From Thermomucor indicae-seudaticae (Eukaryota; Mucoromycota; Mucoromycetes; Mucorales; Lichtheimiaceae): a DNA stretch of 25,117 bases. The stretch lies in NCBI GenBank assembly GCA_000787465.1, contig JSYX01000523.1:1-25117 (forward strand), given 5' to 3'. This document shows, piece after piece, positions 1 through 12,200 of this stretch. The position numbers were made by a program, and so were the translations under genes. Under the pieces are notes generated by a model. The model worked only from the letters and a program-made list of their open reading frames with translations, did not search any database and was not told where the DNA came from. Position 1 is the stretch's first letter. Every line of letters starts with the position of its first letter.

Positions 1-908
1 TGAGACTCTTTATGGGTGTTTTATTTGGTTCTGATTAGAAAAGCTGTTTCCCAAGTCTACCAGTAAAAATCCTTCCATGACGGAGATTGATTGTGACGAC
101 TCTTAGATGAGATCGAACAACCTCTTTTGCGCTCCCTTATGCGCTCTTATGTCGAATACGACAACAAGGCCTCGACAATCCTTCATGCATGGAAGTGAAT
201 AATTCTGTGGGAAAGATACTGCATTCTTTATGAGCATCTCCGCTACAGTTTTTCTGTTACTGAAGATCCACGTACTCCTGTAGCAATGAAAGCACTCATG
301 TACCCTCACTTTTATCAATGGCTTCCGTCAGGTGTAAACAAAAATTTCCGTGACTTCGATATAACTGTAAATTTCCGAAGACTTCGAGGATTGAAAAAGG
401 ATCGAGATCGGATTGGAAAATATCGAGCCAATTCGATCCAATCCCATAAATTATCAATCGATCTCAATCACATGCAGGATCTGATCGATTGAATCGATAA
501 GAATCCCTAATGAACCCTACATCCGCCTGTAATTGCTCTCTTTAGATGGCCCTGTGATGGCGGGAGAGTCATATCGTTGAAGTTATTAAGAAAACGAAAG
601 GTATAGACTGAGAAGTACGGTGAGACTGTTCAGCCGGTGTTTATTCTCGATTAGAGATCTATTGGCATTAACTGCGAAGAGAGGTCCTATTTATACTTTT
701 CATGATCGGGATTGCGGGATAACGTTTATACAATAAATCTGCCGTTTCCCTTATGTTATTGGACTTGTTCCAGATCTTGGTAGATGATCGGATTGTACTT
801 TATCCGAATTAGCGGACTTCTGCTATTGTCTTATTCTGGATACGACAGGCCCTTCTCACCGCAGCACCTATCAAACGAAAAGCAGCCAATCAGTCTACTC
901 AGCTTGTG
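1..908. other. Gene-free left flank
   Basis: I see no intact gene here. The open frames are short, lack family motifs and do not join through plausible introns. The stretch 380-500 is rich in GATC/ATCGAT words and contains a small hairpin (406-438). The stretch 550-780 has a TATTTATAC box and could be a worn LTR, but no matching second copy or clear ends are visible. It is probably transposon-derived intergenic DNA. Confidence 0.5.
406..438. repeat. Small inverted repeat (hairpin)
   Basis: The arms 406-416 (GATCGGATTGG) and 428-438 (CCAATTCGATC) pair at 10 of 11 positions around an 11-nt loop. It lies in gene-free DNA, with further ATCGAT-type palindromes just downstream (455-500). No function is assigned. 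Confidence 0.4.
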
Positions 909-1270
909 TCATGCTCCGCTGAAGAGTCTACCTGTTCTGCTCTTGTCTCCACATACATCCAGCCGATATCATTCAGACGCTTAGCAGCCTTGAGCGTGCG
1001 GGAATCAATATCCCGACTAGGCCAGAATTCCTCGTAGCTCTTTTTGAAAAGCGTGTTTGCCCGTTCTCGATCCTATAGCGTACTTTAGCACTGTCATGTA
1101 TGAATGAAGCAGATAAAGTGCCCATACGCCAAATTTGGTCATGGCCTCTGTTAGGGTTCCGAACGGAACACTCGAGACGGGACGGTACTCGGGAAATCCC
1201 GTCCCCAGTCGGAATCCTATAATCATAGCCGCCTAACCAATTACATCGCGTGCTACATAGGCAAAAGACA
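909..1270 (-). pseudogene. Decayed coding relic, unknown family
   Basis: Reading the minus strand from about 1270 down gives protein-like sequence (FAYVARDVIG, a stop codon, then AAMIIGFRLGTGFPEYRP and FGVWALYLLHSYMTVLKYAI). After one frame change near 1070 it continues as RERANTLFKKSYEEFWPSRD through GWMYVETRAGRLFSGA to a stop at 909-911. The amino-acid composition is unusually gene-like for intergenic DNA, but the in-frame stop and the shift break it. I do not recognise the family. It could be a chance reading or an old duplicated or transposed gene. Confidence 0.22.
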
Positions 1271-1479
1271 AGGTGCAGTTACAAGCAGAGGCATAGAAAT
1301 AGTATGTATAGGGATGACAGTAAACTTCTACGTCGACTGCTGTGCTTCTCTCAACTTCATGAAAGTTGATTGTATCGTCATTGTCCCTGCCTTTCTCTTG
1401 ATTCCGGAATGCTCCTTAATCAACAAAGCTTCTGTCAGTTCCTGGCCTCAAAGAATTTTCTATGTGAAGCAGGAACAGG

Positions 1480-1916
1480 ATGTCAACCGAGATCAGTGGA
1501 AACTATCTGTCGATGGTTTACGTATACAACTGCAAGCAATTTGAAACAGTGGGCCCAATGGTATCGTTCAGCATAGGAAATCGGGACCTGTGCGTCCCTT
1601 AACTCCTGAAGCACGTATTTGCAGTCCTTGTCAAATCTGAGTGACATATGAGGGCCATCGTCCGCTTCACTACTAGCAAGCCCAAAATTTTGTAATCGAG
1701 GAACGTATTAAACGACGCGTGCCTATAGTGTGTCGCTCGTAGTTTGAGGACGGCTGCCATGGCTTCTAACAGTTTAAGGCTGTCATTTTGTGTGTGTGCC
1801 ACATGTTCTTGCATTCCTCCGGATGATGACCCCACGATTAACCGTTCTTCGTCTACATGGCCCATGATTGATGAAAACCCAAGTCCATCTGCGAAAGACC
1901 TTGGTTCGGTTTCCAC
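1480..1916 (-). pseudogene. Frameshifted relic of a repeated hypothetical-protein family
   Basis: The upper part (1916 to 1599, minus strand) reads METEPRSFADGLGF, then NDSLKLLEAMAAVLKLRATH and FNTFLDYKILGLLVVKRTM. A shift near 1650 moves the reading to another frame, which continues RFDKDCKYVLQELRDAQVPI, then SYAERYHWAHCFKLLAVVYV and ends in a stop at about 1480. The order (a helical segment, a 'tFldyKilGlqVv' segment, then 'eLRdaqvPisyaeR..W...FkLLA') resembles, from memory, a multi-copy hypothetical family common in Mucorales genomes and probably linked to transposons. No start or complete N-terminus is visible. The frame change means it is not an intact gene, unless an intron too short to recognise is present. 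Confidence 0.35.
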
Positions 1917-2463
1917 ATTTATCCACTAAATCTAATTAACAAATGAAAAACCGCCCAATTTTCCTTGTGTCGAGTCTTCCACCCACCTGACCAGCGTCAG
2001 TCTGGAGCTGGCCCTTCCTGAGTACACATGTGACCCAGATACCGCGTCGTCATTTAGAAAGAGAGAAAGAGGGAGAGAGATGATTCACTTGAGTTTCTGA
2101 TCGCATTGACGTTAGGCAGTTAGATATTGTTAATATCTGATGCGGACATCCTTCACGCAAAAAATCAATTGAAACACGGAACCATTGCAAAAGGGTCTTC
2201 GCCTGAAGCGTGAAAAGGTCTTTCCGCAAGTGCAAATCAGACGGACATGCCAGGAACCACTCCCATGACGCGTATCCTATGAACGCAGCCAGTCGAACGC
2301 AAAGACGCATGTAATAAGTGTCCTGTAGTGTATAAGTTTCCTATATCATGGTGCAAATGCATTTCGATTTCACCGGAAATATTCGTTACAGCATGGCGCA
2401 AACTGCACTTTCAGTTGACTCAAACACACCAGCAAAGAAGTTTACTCAAAAGCCAGATTCAGT
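1917..2463. other. Gene-free stretch between relics
   Basis: No coding region can be supported. A minus-strand open frame of 86 codons (2050-2310) has no motif, and its C-terminal end is produced by a GA-rich simple run at about 2056-2081. Nothing else stands out. Confidence 0.45.
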
Positions 2464-2730
2464 CTAGAGAAGACGATTGATTGCTTTCTATTCCAGGTTG
2501 TTACTGGCATATTTCTCAATCACTCCCTTGTCCCAGCTGGTAATTGCGACCTCGCCATATTAGCGATATCTCTTGGGTCGTGGCCCTCACGCTGCCAGTT
2601 GTACTTAACATAAACCACCAGAAACAAGCTTGTCCACCATGTACGTTGCGGCCCAATTGACTTTAATAGACGAATTTTGTTCTCGTACTTTTTTTTCTGG
2701 GTTGGTCAGAGTCAGTGCCGGGTTTACAGG
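2464..2730 (-). mobile_element. Relic of a Mutator-like transposase (N-terminal part)
   Basis: Minus-strand reading from about 2730 gives NPEKKVREQNSSIKVNWAAT, then YMVDKLVSGG. A +1 shift leads to VVYVKYNWQREGHDPRDIAN and MARSQLPAGTRE. A further shift leads to VIEKYASNNLE, a stop, KAINRLL and a stop. This order (KVgC.A.y.v.KL..G, then v.Y.W.H.gHDP.diA.mA.SrLP, then V......l.WKaI.rLL) is that of the FLYWCH-like and linker region of Mutator-like transposases, as I remember it. At least two frameshifts and two stops make it dead. The DDE catalytic core and terminal repeats are not visible in the window. Confidence 0.4.
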
Positions 2731-3233
2731 AATATTCTCCCTTTCGAATAGGTCGAACAGGCTGTTTAGGCGCTCATTGGCCAGGGTTTACCAAACAAGC
2801 CCACGCAGCTCATACAGGCCTGGTTAGGCTTGTCCAAGCCCTTTGACTTTTTACTGATGAAGATGCACGGATAGACCGTAACCCGTGTGCCACCATGCTG
2901 CACGCAAAGAGAATCGAAATGAATTAAAGAACCTGTAGTATTGTATAACGTAATTTTGGCAAGAGTTAAAGACTGTGAATTGTTTTATGCAGGACAAAAA
3001 GTTGCTCACGGACCAACTGTCAAAGACAATTCTTGGTCCAACATATTTGGAATTTAGCACAATCTTAAATCGAGCTAAAGACTACAAAACTAGGTAGTGA
3101 GAGGTCGTTTTAGCATCTCTTCTTCTTGGTATTGGAGCGAAAAAAAAAGAAATGCATTTTCTGTGACGAGCAGAATGCAATTTCCTGCTCAGTTTCGTTT
3201 GCCTTTTCCGCCAAACTCGGTCTATGTTGCATT
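2731..3233. other. Gene-free stretch upstream of the SZT2-like gene
   Basis: Sequence on the minus side of 2731-3060 may be further worn transposon, but no motif supports it. The last 100 bases before the ATG at 3234 contain pyrimidine-rich patches (for example 3112-3128) that could belong to the promoter or 5' leader. No TATA box is clearly placed. Confidence 0.4.
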
Positions 3234-6200
3234 ATGAACCAAGATGCACAAGGCCGTTCGCCTACAGAAACTATGCCGCAACCACGCGAAGACCGCGAGC
3301 ATACTAATAATAGCGAACTTTCCGTACGCAGCAATGAAGCCAAAGTATAAATCGCTGCGGCTCAATGTCATAAACTCGTCTGATCGATTTCGAAACTTTT
3401 AGGTTGCTGAAGCCAGAACAGCCGTAATATTATTGAAGCATGCATCCTTACCAACGAAGAACGAATATACGCAATGGCTATTGAAGACCATGTTTCAACC
3501 TCTCGTCAGAAAAGAATGCGACGTATGGATCTGGATCTTTATTATTTCGTTCCAAAAGAGCAGGTGTATAACGAAACCGATGTGATAGATAGCGAACATT
3601 ATTTATTTGTCACGCAGCCGAAAACAGATATGGAAAAGCGAGTTGAATCAAGGTGAGCAAAGATAAAGAGAGGACTTTAGGCTCGCAATATCAGCTTCTC
3701 TCATATGGTGATTTTCGATCAGACTCTTCCCTTACTGTTCGAAACGAATCCACGTCAACAGCAGAGCACAAATCCTCGGACAAGATATACACAATAACGC
3801 CTCGGACTACTCTATTAACCATCGCTTATGAATACCGGCTTGTATATATACTCGATTTGAGCTCCAGTCTGGCCACTGTAGGAAGCATCACGCCGACCAT
3901 TCTTTTATCAGGCGCTTTTGAAAGGTGACACAAATTTTCTTATTGTCCATATAGCAGATCTTGCGATACTGACTTGACAACATTTAGCTTGCGAAATTCC
4001 TTGGAAGGCATCGTACAACCATTTTCCCTCCCTATATCAACGACAGAAAAGGCTATCGTAAGTCATAAGTAGGTGCAACTGACAGTTTCAGAGGTTTAAA
4101 GAAAATCTTGCGACAGATTCGACCGAAACTTCGGTTAACTGTGATGGCAGACTGCTCACAGTTTGCATCCAATATCAATGTCATTCCTATGCTCGCTGAA
4201 CATCCAACCATGCGCGTCTTTATGCAAAACGTGGAGATCACAATGGAAAACATCCAAGATTTCGTTGCCAAACTGTATTCAGAATTCCTAGCTTTTCAGA
4301 AAGATACTGCAAGCTTCCGCAGTGCCATGAAGCAAAAGCGTTCTAATCTCGGATACGATTTGGACGTTGGAGATGACATGGTTTCTCGAGATGTGAGCGT
4401 CTTGGATGCTGCTACTACTTCCCTAAAGTCTCCACGGCTGGAGTCCTCGTCCTCCTCCTCCGAGACATCTTCAATGCATGACAACAACAAAAGCTCTTTC
4501 CATAAGCCAAAGAAATACGATGAAACGTCTTACCATTCAGCGAAACGAGAAGTCTGGGGAGTGGGTAAATCAGGAGCAAGCTTATCGCGTATTTTGCACG
4601 CTGGCCATTTTGCTCTGAAACTGCTACCGCCCGAAGGACGACCTGAACTCATCCTGATAACGGATGGCGCCCTAAAGTCGAATGTGCACGACAATACTTT
4701 TGTACGCCAGTTTGCGGATGAAGACGTGACCTGCCACGTAATCCAAGTCGGCTCACCGCAAAGCTTTATACCTGGTCGTAACTTTGGGTTTGTTCCTGAC
4801 ACGGAAGTGTTGCGTTTTCTTGCCAAGGCAACCGGGGGAACATTCACCTACTCGCAGCAGTGTAGGCCAGTAGTATCTGCCACGAACTACTGCCAAGACT
4901 ATGATGATGCTGCATATGACTACTACCCAAGAGTCCTAGAGATCGTCTCTGCGAACGAAAAGACGGGCGTGCCACCGCCGCCCAACTTTTATCACAGCAA
5001 GCTGCTCTTCAGGGAAACGTTGCTTGCGCGACATGTGGATACGAGGTTACAGGCGCATGGTGGTCAAGATGGCGGAGCGGTGCGAGATGAACAGCAATCA
5101 CGGTACAATTTCCCGTGGGATCCGGCCGCGAGCCCACCGAGAGATGCCCTCCGGCTGCTACGATATCGAGAATATCCTCTTCCGGCTGAATTCTCTCATG
5201 TTATTGCGTCTCGTGCAAGAGAAGGCTTCTCGTTACATTCTATATCGTTTGATGACGGCACCGGGACACGCAAGACTGATATGCAATCAATCGAAGCCGC
5301 CCCAGACTTGGGCTCTGTGAGAAAGGAGCGTATACAGATTGTTATGACTTTACAATGGCAACCCAACATTGTGATTGAGTATCGGATACGAGCTACATGG
5401 CTGCCTACGGTCATTGGTCCGACCAGTCAACTCAAGAGCGACCCGTTGCTTTTGCCTAGCAGCATCTTTAACCGAGCCAAAGCTCCGCGTGCGGAAATAT
5501 TTGTACGCACGGATGCAGAATTTGCTCATATGCTCCAAAATTGGGATGTGTTTCGCCGCCGCGCGCAAATGATGGGCGTTGTTACAGGGGCGACCTATCT
5601 GGGCGATGCTTATACTGCTCCTGTTTATGCAAAGGCTGAAAAGCTCAAGAATTATTTGGTGGATATTTTCGAAGGTGACGAGGTGCTCAAGACCGTGATT
5701 GGGTTCAATAGCAAGTACCTGCTAAGCATGAGCGGGGGAGGCGATGGACACCCAAGGAACGCATATATCGAGGCGTTTCGCGGGTTCTGGGAGAGGATCA
5801 ATGCGGCGGAGACGCGGCCACGTACACGCAGCTGGTATGACCATGACTGTATTGACATGTTGATCGGGGACGTTTCACCCTACATGTCTCCCAAACTGAC
5901 GTCCGCTTACAACCAAGATTTTGTATCCAACGTCGAATATGAAATCATGCAGACGGTCGAAAATATACGCGTCGTGCTGCAACGTTGGGCTGACTTTGAA
6001 GGCGAAGATGGCACATTTGTACGGATCATGAATCGCCTAGGTTTGTCTTCAAAGGAAGACGATTCTTCTTCTGGCTTAGCTTATCCAGTGTCCTTTCTGG
6101 AGATCCGGTTGCGCCGAGAGTATGGCCGTCTGGTTTCGCTCCGAGTGCTTTACTTTAACATGGATGTGCAGGCAAGACTGCGAGCGACAGAACACCTTCA

Positions 6201-9200
6201 GCACCTCTTGTGGTATTCTCCAGAGACAGCTGCTCCGTTTAACAAGATATGCAAGAGACCGTTTTCAAGGCTGTTGATGAGAGATCCAAAACATTTTCAG
6301 GACTTGGAAGAAATCCAGCAGGAAGGCGAAGCACAAAAGAATTTATCACTGATTAGCAGGCCTAGGTCGTGGTACCTTCCTGTCGCGTTGTGGCTGACTA
6401 GCGAGTACATTGTTCGAGATTATCTTCGCCATATGACTTGGTCATGGCATACCGATACCTGCCATACGCAATATCACAAGGATAACAGGATGATGCCTAT
6501 ACACGATCTGGCATTTCAGTTTTTATGTCAAGCGCGTCTGGATCAGGTATTATTATTAAGAAAGAGGATTTGAAGTAAATGTATTGTCTAATTACAATGA
6601 CAATTGCTAGGGGTATCAACTCGTTTCACCCCGGCCGGATAGCACCCATTTCTATCAGGAGATTCAGCTTCCTGACAGTGATGATCAGGTTCGCCTATGC
6701 GCTATCCAATACTTCATTTGGAAAGATGCAGATACAGGGAAAATTACGACAGAACTCTGGATGGAGCCAAGTGGCACCTTAGATCAATACGAACACGTCA
6801 AAGCTTGGATTCTGGAGCCTGACAGAAAAACGATATCGCATCTTGTCACGTTTGACCAGATCCATGCCGTCGGACGCTCGAAAGGAAAGGGCGACTTTAA
6901 AAAGACGCGCCGGGTGTCTCTGACACATGAAGACGCAACCATGGTCATGATGCTTCCACAGTTATTCGATGTAGCAACTGTGCTACGATCAAACGCTTTT
7001 ACCGTTGCTTCCTTTCGCAGCCCGGCATTCCAGGTTCAACAACCAGTCTTGTCCGAATTAATGTCTTCAGAGGATTATCTCAGCCCTGAATTAAGAGCGA
7101 GAAATCTACTGGAAGCTAACGAAAATGTGCGGCGAACAGATTTCTTGCGACTTGATACGCCGTCTATCTCGTCTGATGCCTTATTTGATCTCAAAGAGTT
7201 GTGCTTGCGACCAGACCCTCTTCTGAATCGTAACAAAGAGTCCATGGCCGAGCTTAGTGTCACAGCCCAGAGTTATGCATTACTGCATTACTTTGTGGAG
7301 CATGCGTTGGAAGCCATTACGGACGGTGAAATAGTGATGTCTCAACATAACGAGGGCAACGGCTTCTGGATAGCTTTGCGAAAGGCTATTCTTTCCAGTA
7401 CGGCGAATGGACATTTTTCAGGAGTGCGATTTGTATCCGACCTGCGTAAAGTGCGCTGCTTCGTCAAGGTCTTTGATGTGCGATCATTTGTCCTTGTTCT
7501 GCTACCAGACCTGGATACGGTTGTCAGGGGCCTTTCGGAACTCGAGCAGAAGGCTGGCTCGGAGGACCAATGGAGGACCGATGGAGCTCACAACTATATG
7601 ATTGATATAATCTTGTTTGAGTGTGTGCGGCAGAAGCCTCTGAAACCTGCGAAAACGACTTATACACGGGAAGACTCTGATATTTTGAAAAAGAGGATGG
7701 CCCTCGAGGAGGACGAAGAAGTGATTATCCGACCTATCGATTGGCTGATTGATAAAGACGATGGACTAGGTGAATTAACAAGACCTAAATTGCTGGAAGG
7801 TCATTTCAAGAATTCCACAGCACAGTTGACAGAGAGAGTCCTGCGAGTGACGCAAGATATAACAAAGATGTACTCCAAGAGTTTCTTTCGTTCTTTCCAT
7901 ACGTGTCTTATGCGTGGATACTCGGTGGACGATGATGACTTGGCTAAAGTTTTGGATGCTTGCGAAGAGTCCAGTATGGAGATCGACATGACCGAGTTTA
8001 TCAATGTCATGACTCTGCAAAGACGCAACACTGGTCAAAGGTAAATACACGTCGCTTACAGAATCGTTTCACAGGGAAAGCTCAAATATCGTCTAGCTAT
8101 CTACGTGAATATGAAGTTCAAGAGCGGTTCACGTCAATCTTTTGGCATTATTTTGAACCTGTCCGAACCACCCGTGGCCACAAGCAGCAAAAGAATCTGT
8201 TCTACTATAAACCTCCATTTAGCCGCTCTGCAGAATCGCTCCATTCTCAAGGACCCGCATTAGATGAGAAAATATCACTCCTGGTGGACCTGGTCGCTTA
8301 CTCGCAGACGCCGCTGTTGATACGCCTTGAGTGTGTTTATACGAGATTCAAGTTTGAAGGCAAGAAGAGGACGGCGCGGAGTATTACCATTCCAGTTTCG
8401 TATCTGCCCACCACCTTTGAAGGTCAAACAGAAGATGGCGAGTACTTTAACTTTGCTCCTGAGGGCTCAAGGAATGATGACTGGTCGCCTTTGGATTCCG
8501 GAGAAACCAGCGTCCGTCTCCAGTTGATATGCCTTAATATGCCAAGGTCTCCAGACGAGGACTATTTTATCATGGATCCCTCTGCTTCATTTCCAAAAGC
8601 GTAAGTGGTTCGTCAACTTGCGGATGGAATCACATTTTTTTGACTGAAGAGCTGCTTGAGAAGATCGCTAGTCAACTCTATGCGCTCTCGGCCTGATTGC
8701 TTTTCGTCGCTTACACCAGACCAGCAGCAAGCTTTGGCAGAAACAGAGGGGCGTATTCGGTGGCTGCTTACAGAAGAGACACTTCATGGGCTTCTGAAAG
8801 CTACCGTTATTACGAAACCCATTTTGCAGCACGTCGAACGGCAGCTCTGCCGCAGCAGCCCTTTTGTGGACCTTCCGACATCAATGACGATGCCGTTTCA
8901 GTTTGTTAAAGATCCTAAAGAGAGTCGTCGAGTGTTTATGGATGAGCTACAGAGGGAGGGACAAACACCGGGTAATTATCGACTACAGCGTGTAGATGAA
9001 TACTTCTATGTGAGCCAGGATCTTGTTTACAATATGCAAGGTGGCATGAATCATGCTACGGATGATGGCCTTCGATCGGATGTGACTTTACCAGCTGACC
9101 ATGGATCTGCCGAAAGGTACTCGATAGAAAATCACGACGACCTTTGCGATGGCCTGGGAATCAGTACACTTGAACCGCCTGAAACTGGAGATACGTATGG

Positions 9201-12200
9201 AGAGAACAAGATTATCCCATATCAAGACCGTCCACTTTACTGGCTTGTTCTTATACCTCGAGAGGGCTATGTGCAAATGTTCTTTTACTCGAGGATGCAA
9301 GATTTGGTGGATCGCATCAAGGTTATACAGCGCGTCCAGGATAAACTGACCGAGATACAAGAGCGTACAAATCGACTGATATTGCTGGAGAGCTTACAGG
9401 AAACACGTATTTGCAGGTAAATATTTTTTCCCTGGGATGACGATGACGACGACTACGCAGTTTGCGTGATTTACGTTTTATCTAGCAAATACCTGGAACC
9501 TCCTACGGAAGAAGGTCAAAGTTCAGAAGAAGAGGATGAGGACGTCTTTCCCATGTCAGACAACGACGGCTCTCTGGTTTGTGCAAACAAATTGGTACCT
9601 GGGCAGTTTAGTTGTCCCGTCGTTTTCACCAAGCGGTTTCCACTTCACTGGCGACTTTCTCCGAATGCAGCGTTAAAGTATTTAACAGCTGACGTACTTC
9701 GTCTTTTTATTGTGAGAAACAGGCCCCAAATGTTTGTGATAGAGCGTGACAACTCGATTGTGTATTGCAAGATATTTGAGCGTGAGGTTCCGAGCGAAGA
9801 AGAAGAGGAGTCCAGAGAAATGACCCTTAGTCCTCAGGCTGTATCCGACGGTAACAACGATGGAGTCATTAAATCGCCAGGTCCGGAGCGGAAAACTCCT
9901 GGTAGCAAAGCAGCTTCTACCGGTGGGGCTCCTGATGTGGCTCGTGAGCTTGTCCTTCAAGTGCACGGTATCTGCCTTCCACCATGGATAGAACAAGAAT
10001 TTGTTGATCTTATCGAAAATCGACTGGTTTCTCATATTACCTTGAACGAAGTCCAACAGTTCTTTCTCCGTAATCCGAATTCAAGACCTACACCTGCCGT
10101 AAGTTTGGCTGCATAGTCTGATTGCAATAAGCCGGTTGATACTAACAGCCGATTCAAGGATGTTCGGTTCTTGTTACCATTCGACAAGTCCCCAACTCGA
10201 CAAGAGATATTCCGCATACCTGCCCTTGTTGACGATCCATATACCCTCATGTTATTCTTTAAACAATCTATTCTGATGGATAATATCAAGCCATTTGCCG
10301 GACCGCAAGTTACAGAAGCCGCCAAGACTTACTATTGCCATCTCTTTGGCGTGGACCCCAGGTAAGCTATCCTGATATATACTGATCGGTAGACTTAGGC
10401 TCAAGAAGTTTATTCGTTGAATAGCCAACAAACGCGGCAAGAACAGTATGGTGATTACTGTTTCTACTATAACTGTACACAGCGTGCACCAGGCACGTCT
10501 ACGCCTTTGGAATTGGCAGCTGGTCAAGGCATGGCCGGGATTTACTTGGCAATAGAGCCTTCCTATACCGGAGGCGAGAGGAACGTAGAGAGTCGCCAAG
10601 AGTTTGACCTAGAGCATATCCGCCATTGCCTTGAGGGAGACTTTCGGGTAGTGGACAACGACCAGCCGAGCTCTTGCCATGTGTGGGCTGATATTTGGGT
10701 GAAAGGTTCAGTGGATGGAGACGTTCTAATGCACTATCTTTATGAGTGCTTCAGGCAAAGTCTTTGTGACTATTTCATTGAAAAGACCGTAACCTTCGAC
10801 ATTGGAGCAGCTCTCGAGCGTTCGTTGGTTTCTCGAGGCAAAACGAGCGTTGGTAGAGGCATCAGGAAGAATTTCATTGAGTCTGCTCTCTACATACTGG
10901 AGAAGGCGACAGAATGGAAAAGTCCCACTGTGGCCGCCTTGACGCACCCAGTGAAAATGATGCCATGGTGCATGGATGATTTCTTGGACTATGTAAACTG
11001 TGATTTGATCAACATGGATCCGGAACTGAGGATGACGGTTGCCTGGACATGGCTTCATCAGCATGATTCTTGGGAACTTTACCAAGGGGCTCAGTCTATA
11101 CAAGATACATTGCAAAACGATATCCGACTGGTGTGCATTAGTGGTCTTCAGCAGTTTGTTGAGAAGCTAGGAAATGCATCCGATGCTGGTGAGCGTCGCA
11201 CGAGTCTTGCGAGCGAACAGTCGAGCCAGGTCGGTCACGGATCCTCTCGACGAAGCTCTATCACGTCTCAGAGCTCAACGGCAAGACTCAAAGCAGAAGA
11301 TCTGGCAGCGAATGAAAGGTCACGGTCATCGAGCACGTCTCGATCCATGTCTGGCAACGTCAGCAAAGCTTCACGGAACGGCCTTCGTGCAGATGCCAGC
11401 AAACATCACTTTCTAGTCATGGTGCTCGATACCAACAAGATGACAGTCTATACTTACAACTGGCATGAAAAGAACAGTCTCAATGTCTTTGATACCATCT
11501 ATCGCACAGCGGTCCGTATGCAGGCTCGCAGTGACGTTTTGAGCAATATCCTGCATCAGAAGATGGGATTATTCCACCACACAGAATCCATCCGAGAAAC
11601 TGTACAGAATCATACAAAGATTGCATCTTCATCTTCTTTGCAGCTTACCAGCGAAAACAACCACATCATGACCCCAGTGATACACGCATCCTCCCCAAAA
11701 CAGCCATCAAAGAAAGCAATAGATACAACAGCAGCAGCAGCAGCAACTGCCAAGGGTTCCGAGTCCCCAAAGTCAATTGCCTCGAGCGCTGCAGGGACAA
11801 CTTCTGGACGACCTTCCCGAAAGAGCATTGGGTCCGGTATGGCATTCGTACGTAATATGCAGGAGCTTCGCAATCTTGTCAAATATCCGACGATTTCCGA
11901 TAATACCAAGAGCGACTTGCTAAATGCAAATGCGTCAAAAACGATTGATGCTGAGGGCCAAGATTTGGCTGCAGTGCGCAACCTAGGACCGGACCGTGCT
12001 TTAGCAGACGCTGTGAGCACAGTGACCCGAGATCATGACTTCCTCAAGCGACACGCGATACCGTTTATTAGAACTTATATTAATCAGTCTGCACGAAAGG
12101 TGATTCAACGGAAAGCCCAGGAAATGCAATCCAAATGGCAGCAGCGATATGGCAGTAATGAGTTTTTTACGGATTTGCAGCAGACGGAAAAACTGACGCG

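Noticed and set aside
553..780. Possible solo LTR (TGTGATGG start, TATTTATAC box)
   Set aside because: No second copy, no matching CA end, primer-binding site or target duplication could be seen, so it was not called.
8062..8096. Earlier acceptors (8061, 8074, 8080) for the SZT2 intron starting at 8041
   Set aside because: Only the AG at 8095-8096 gives the correct phase into YLREYEVQERFTSIFWHYFE, and it leaves a normal 56-nt intron.
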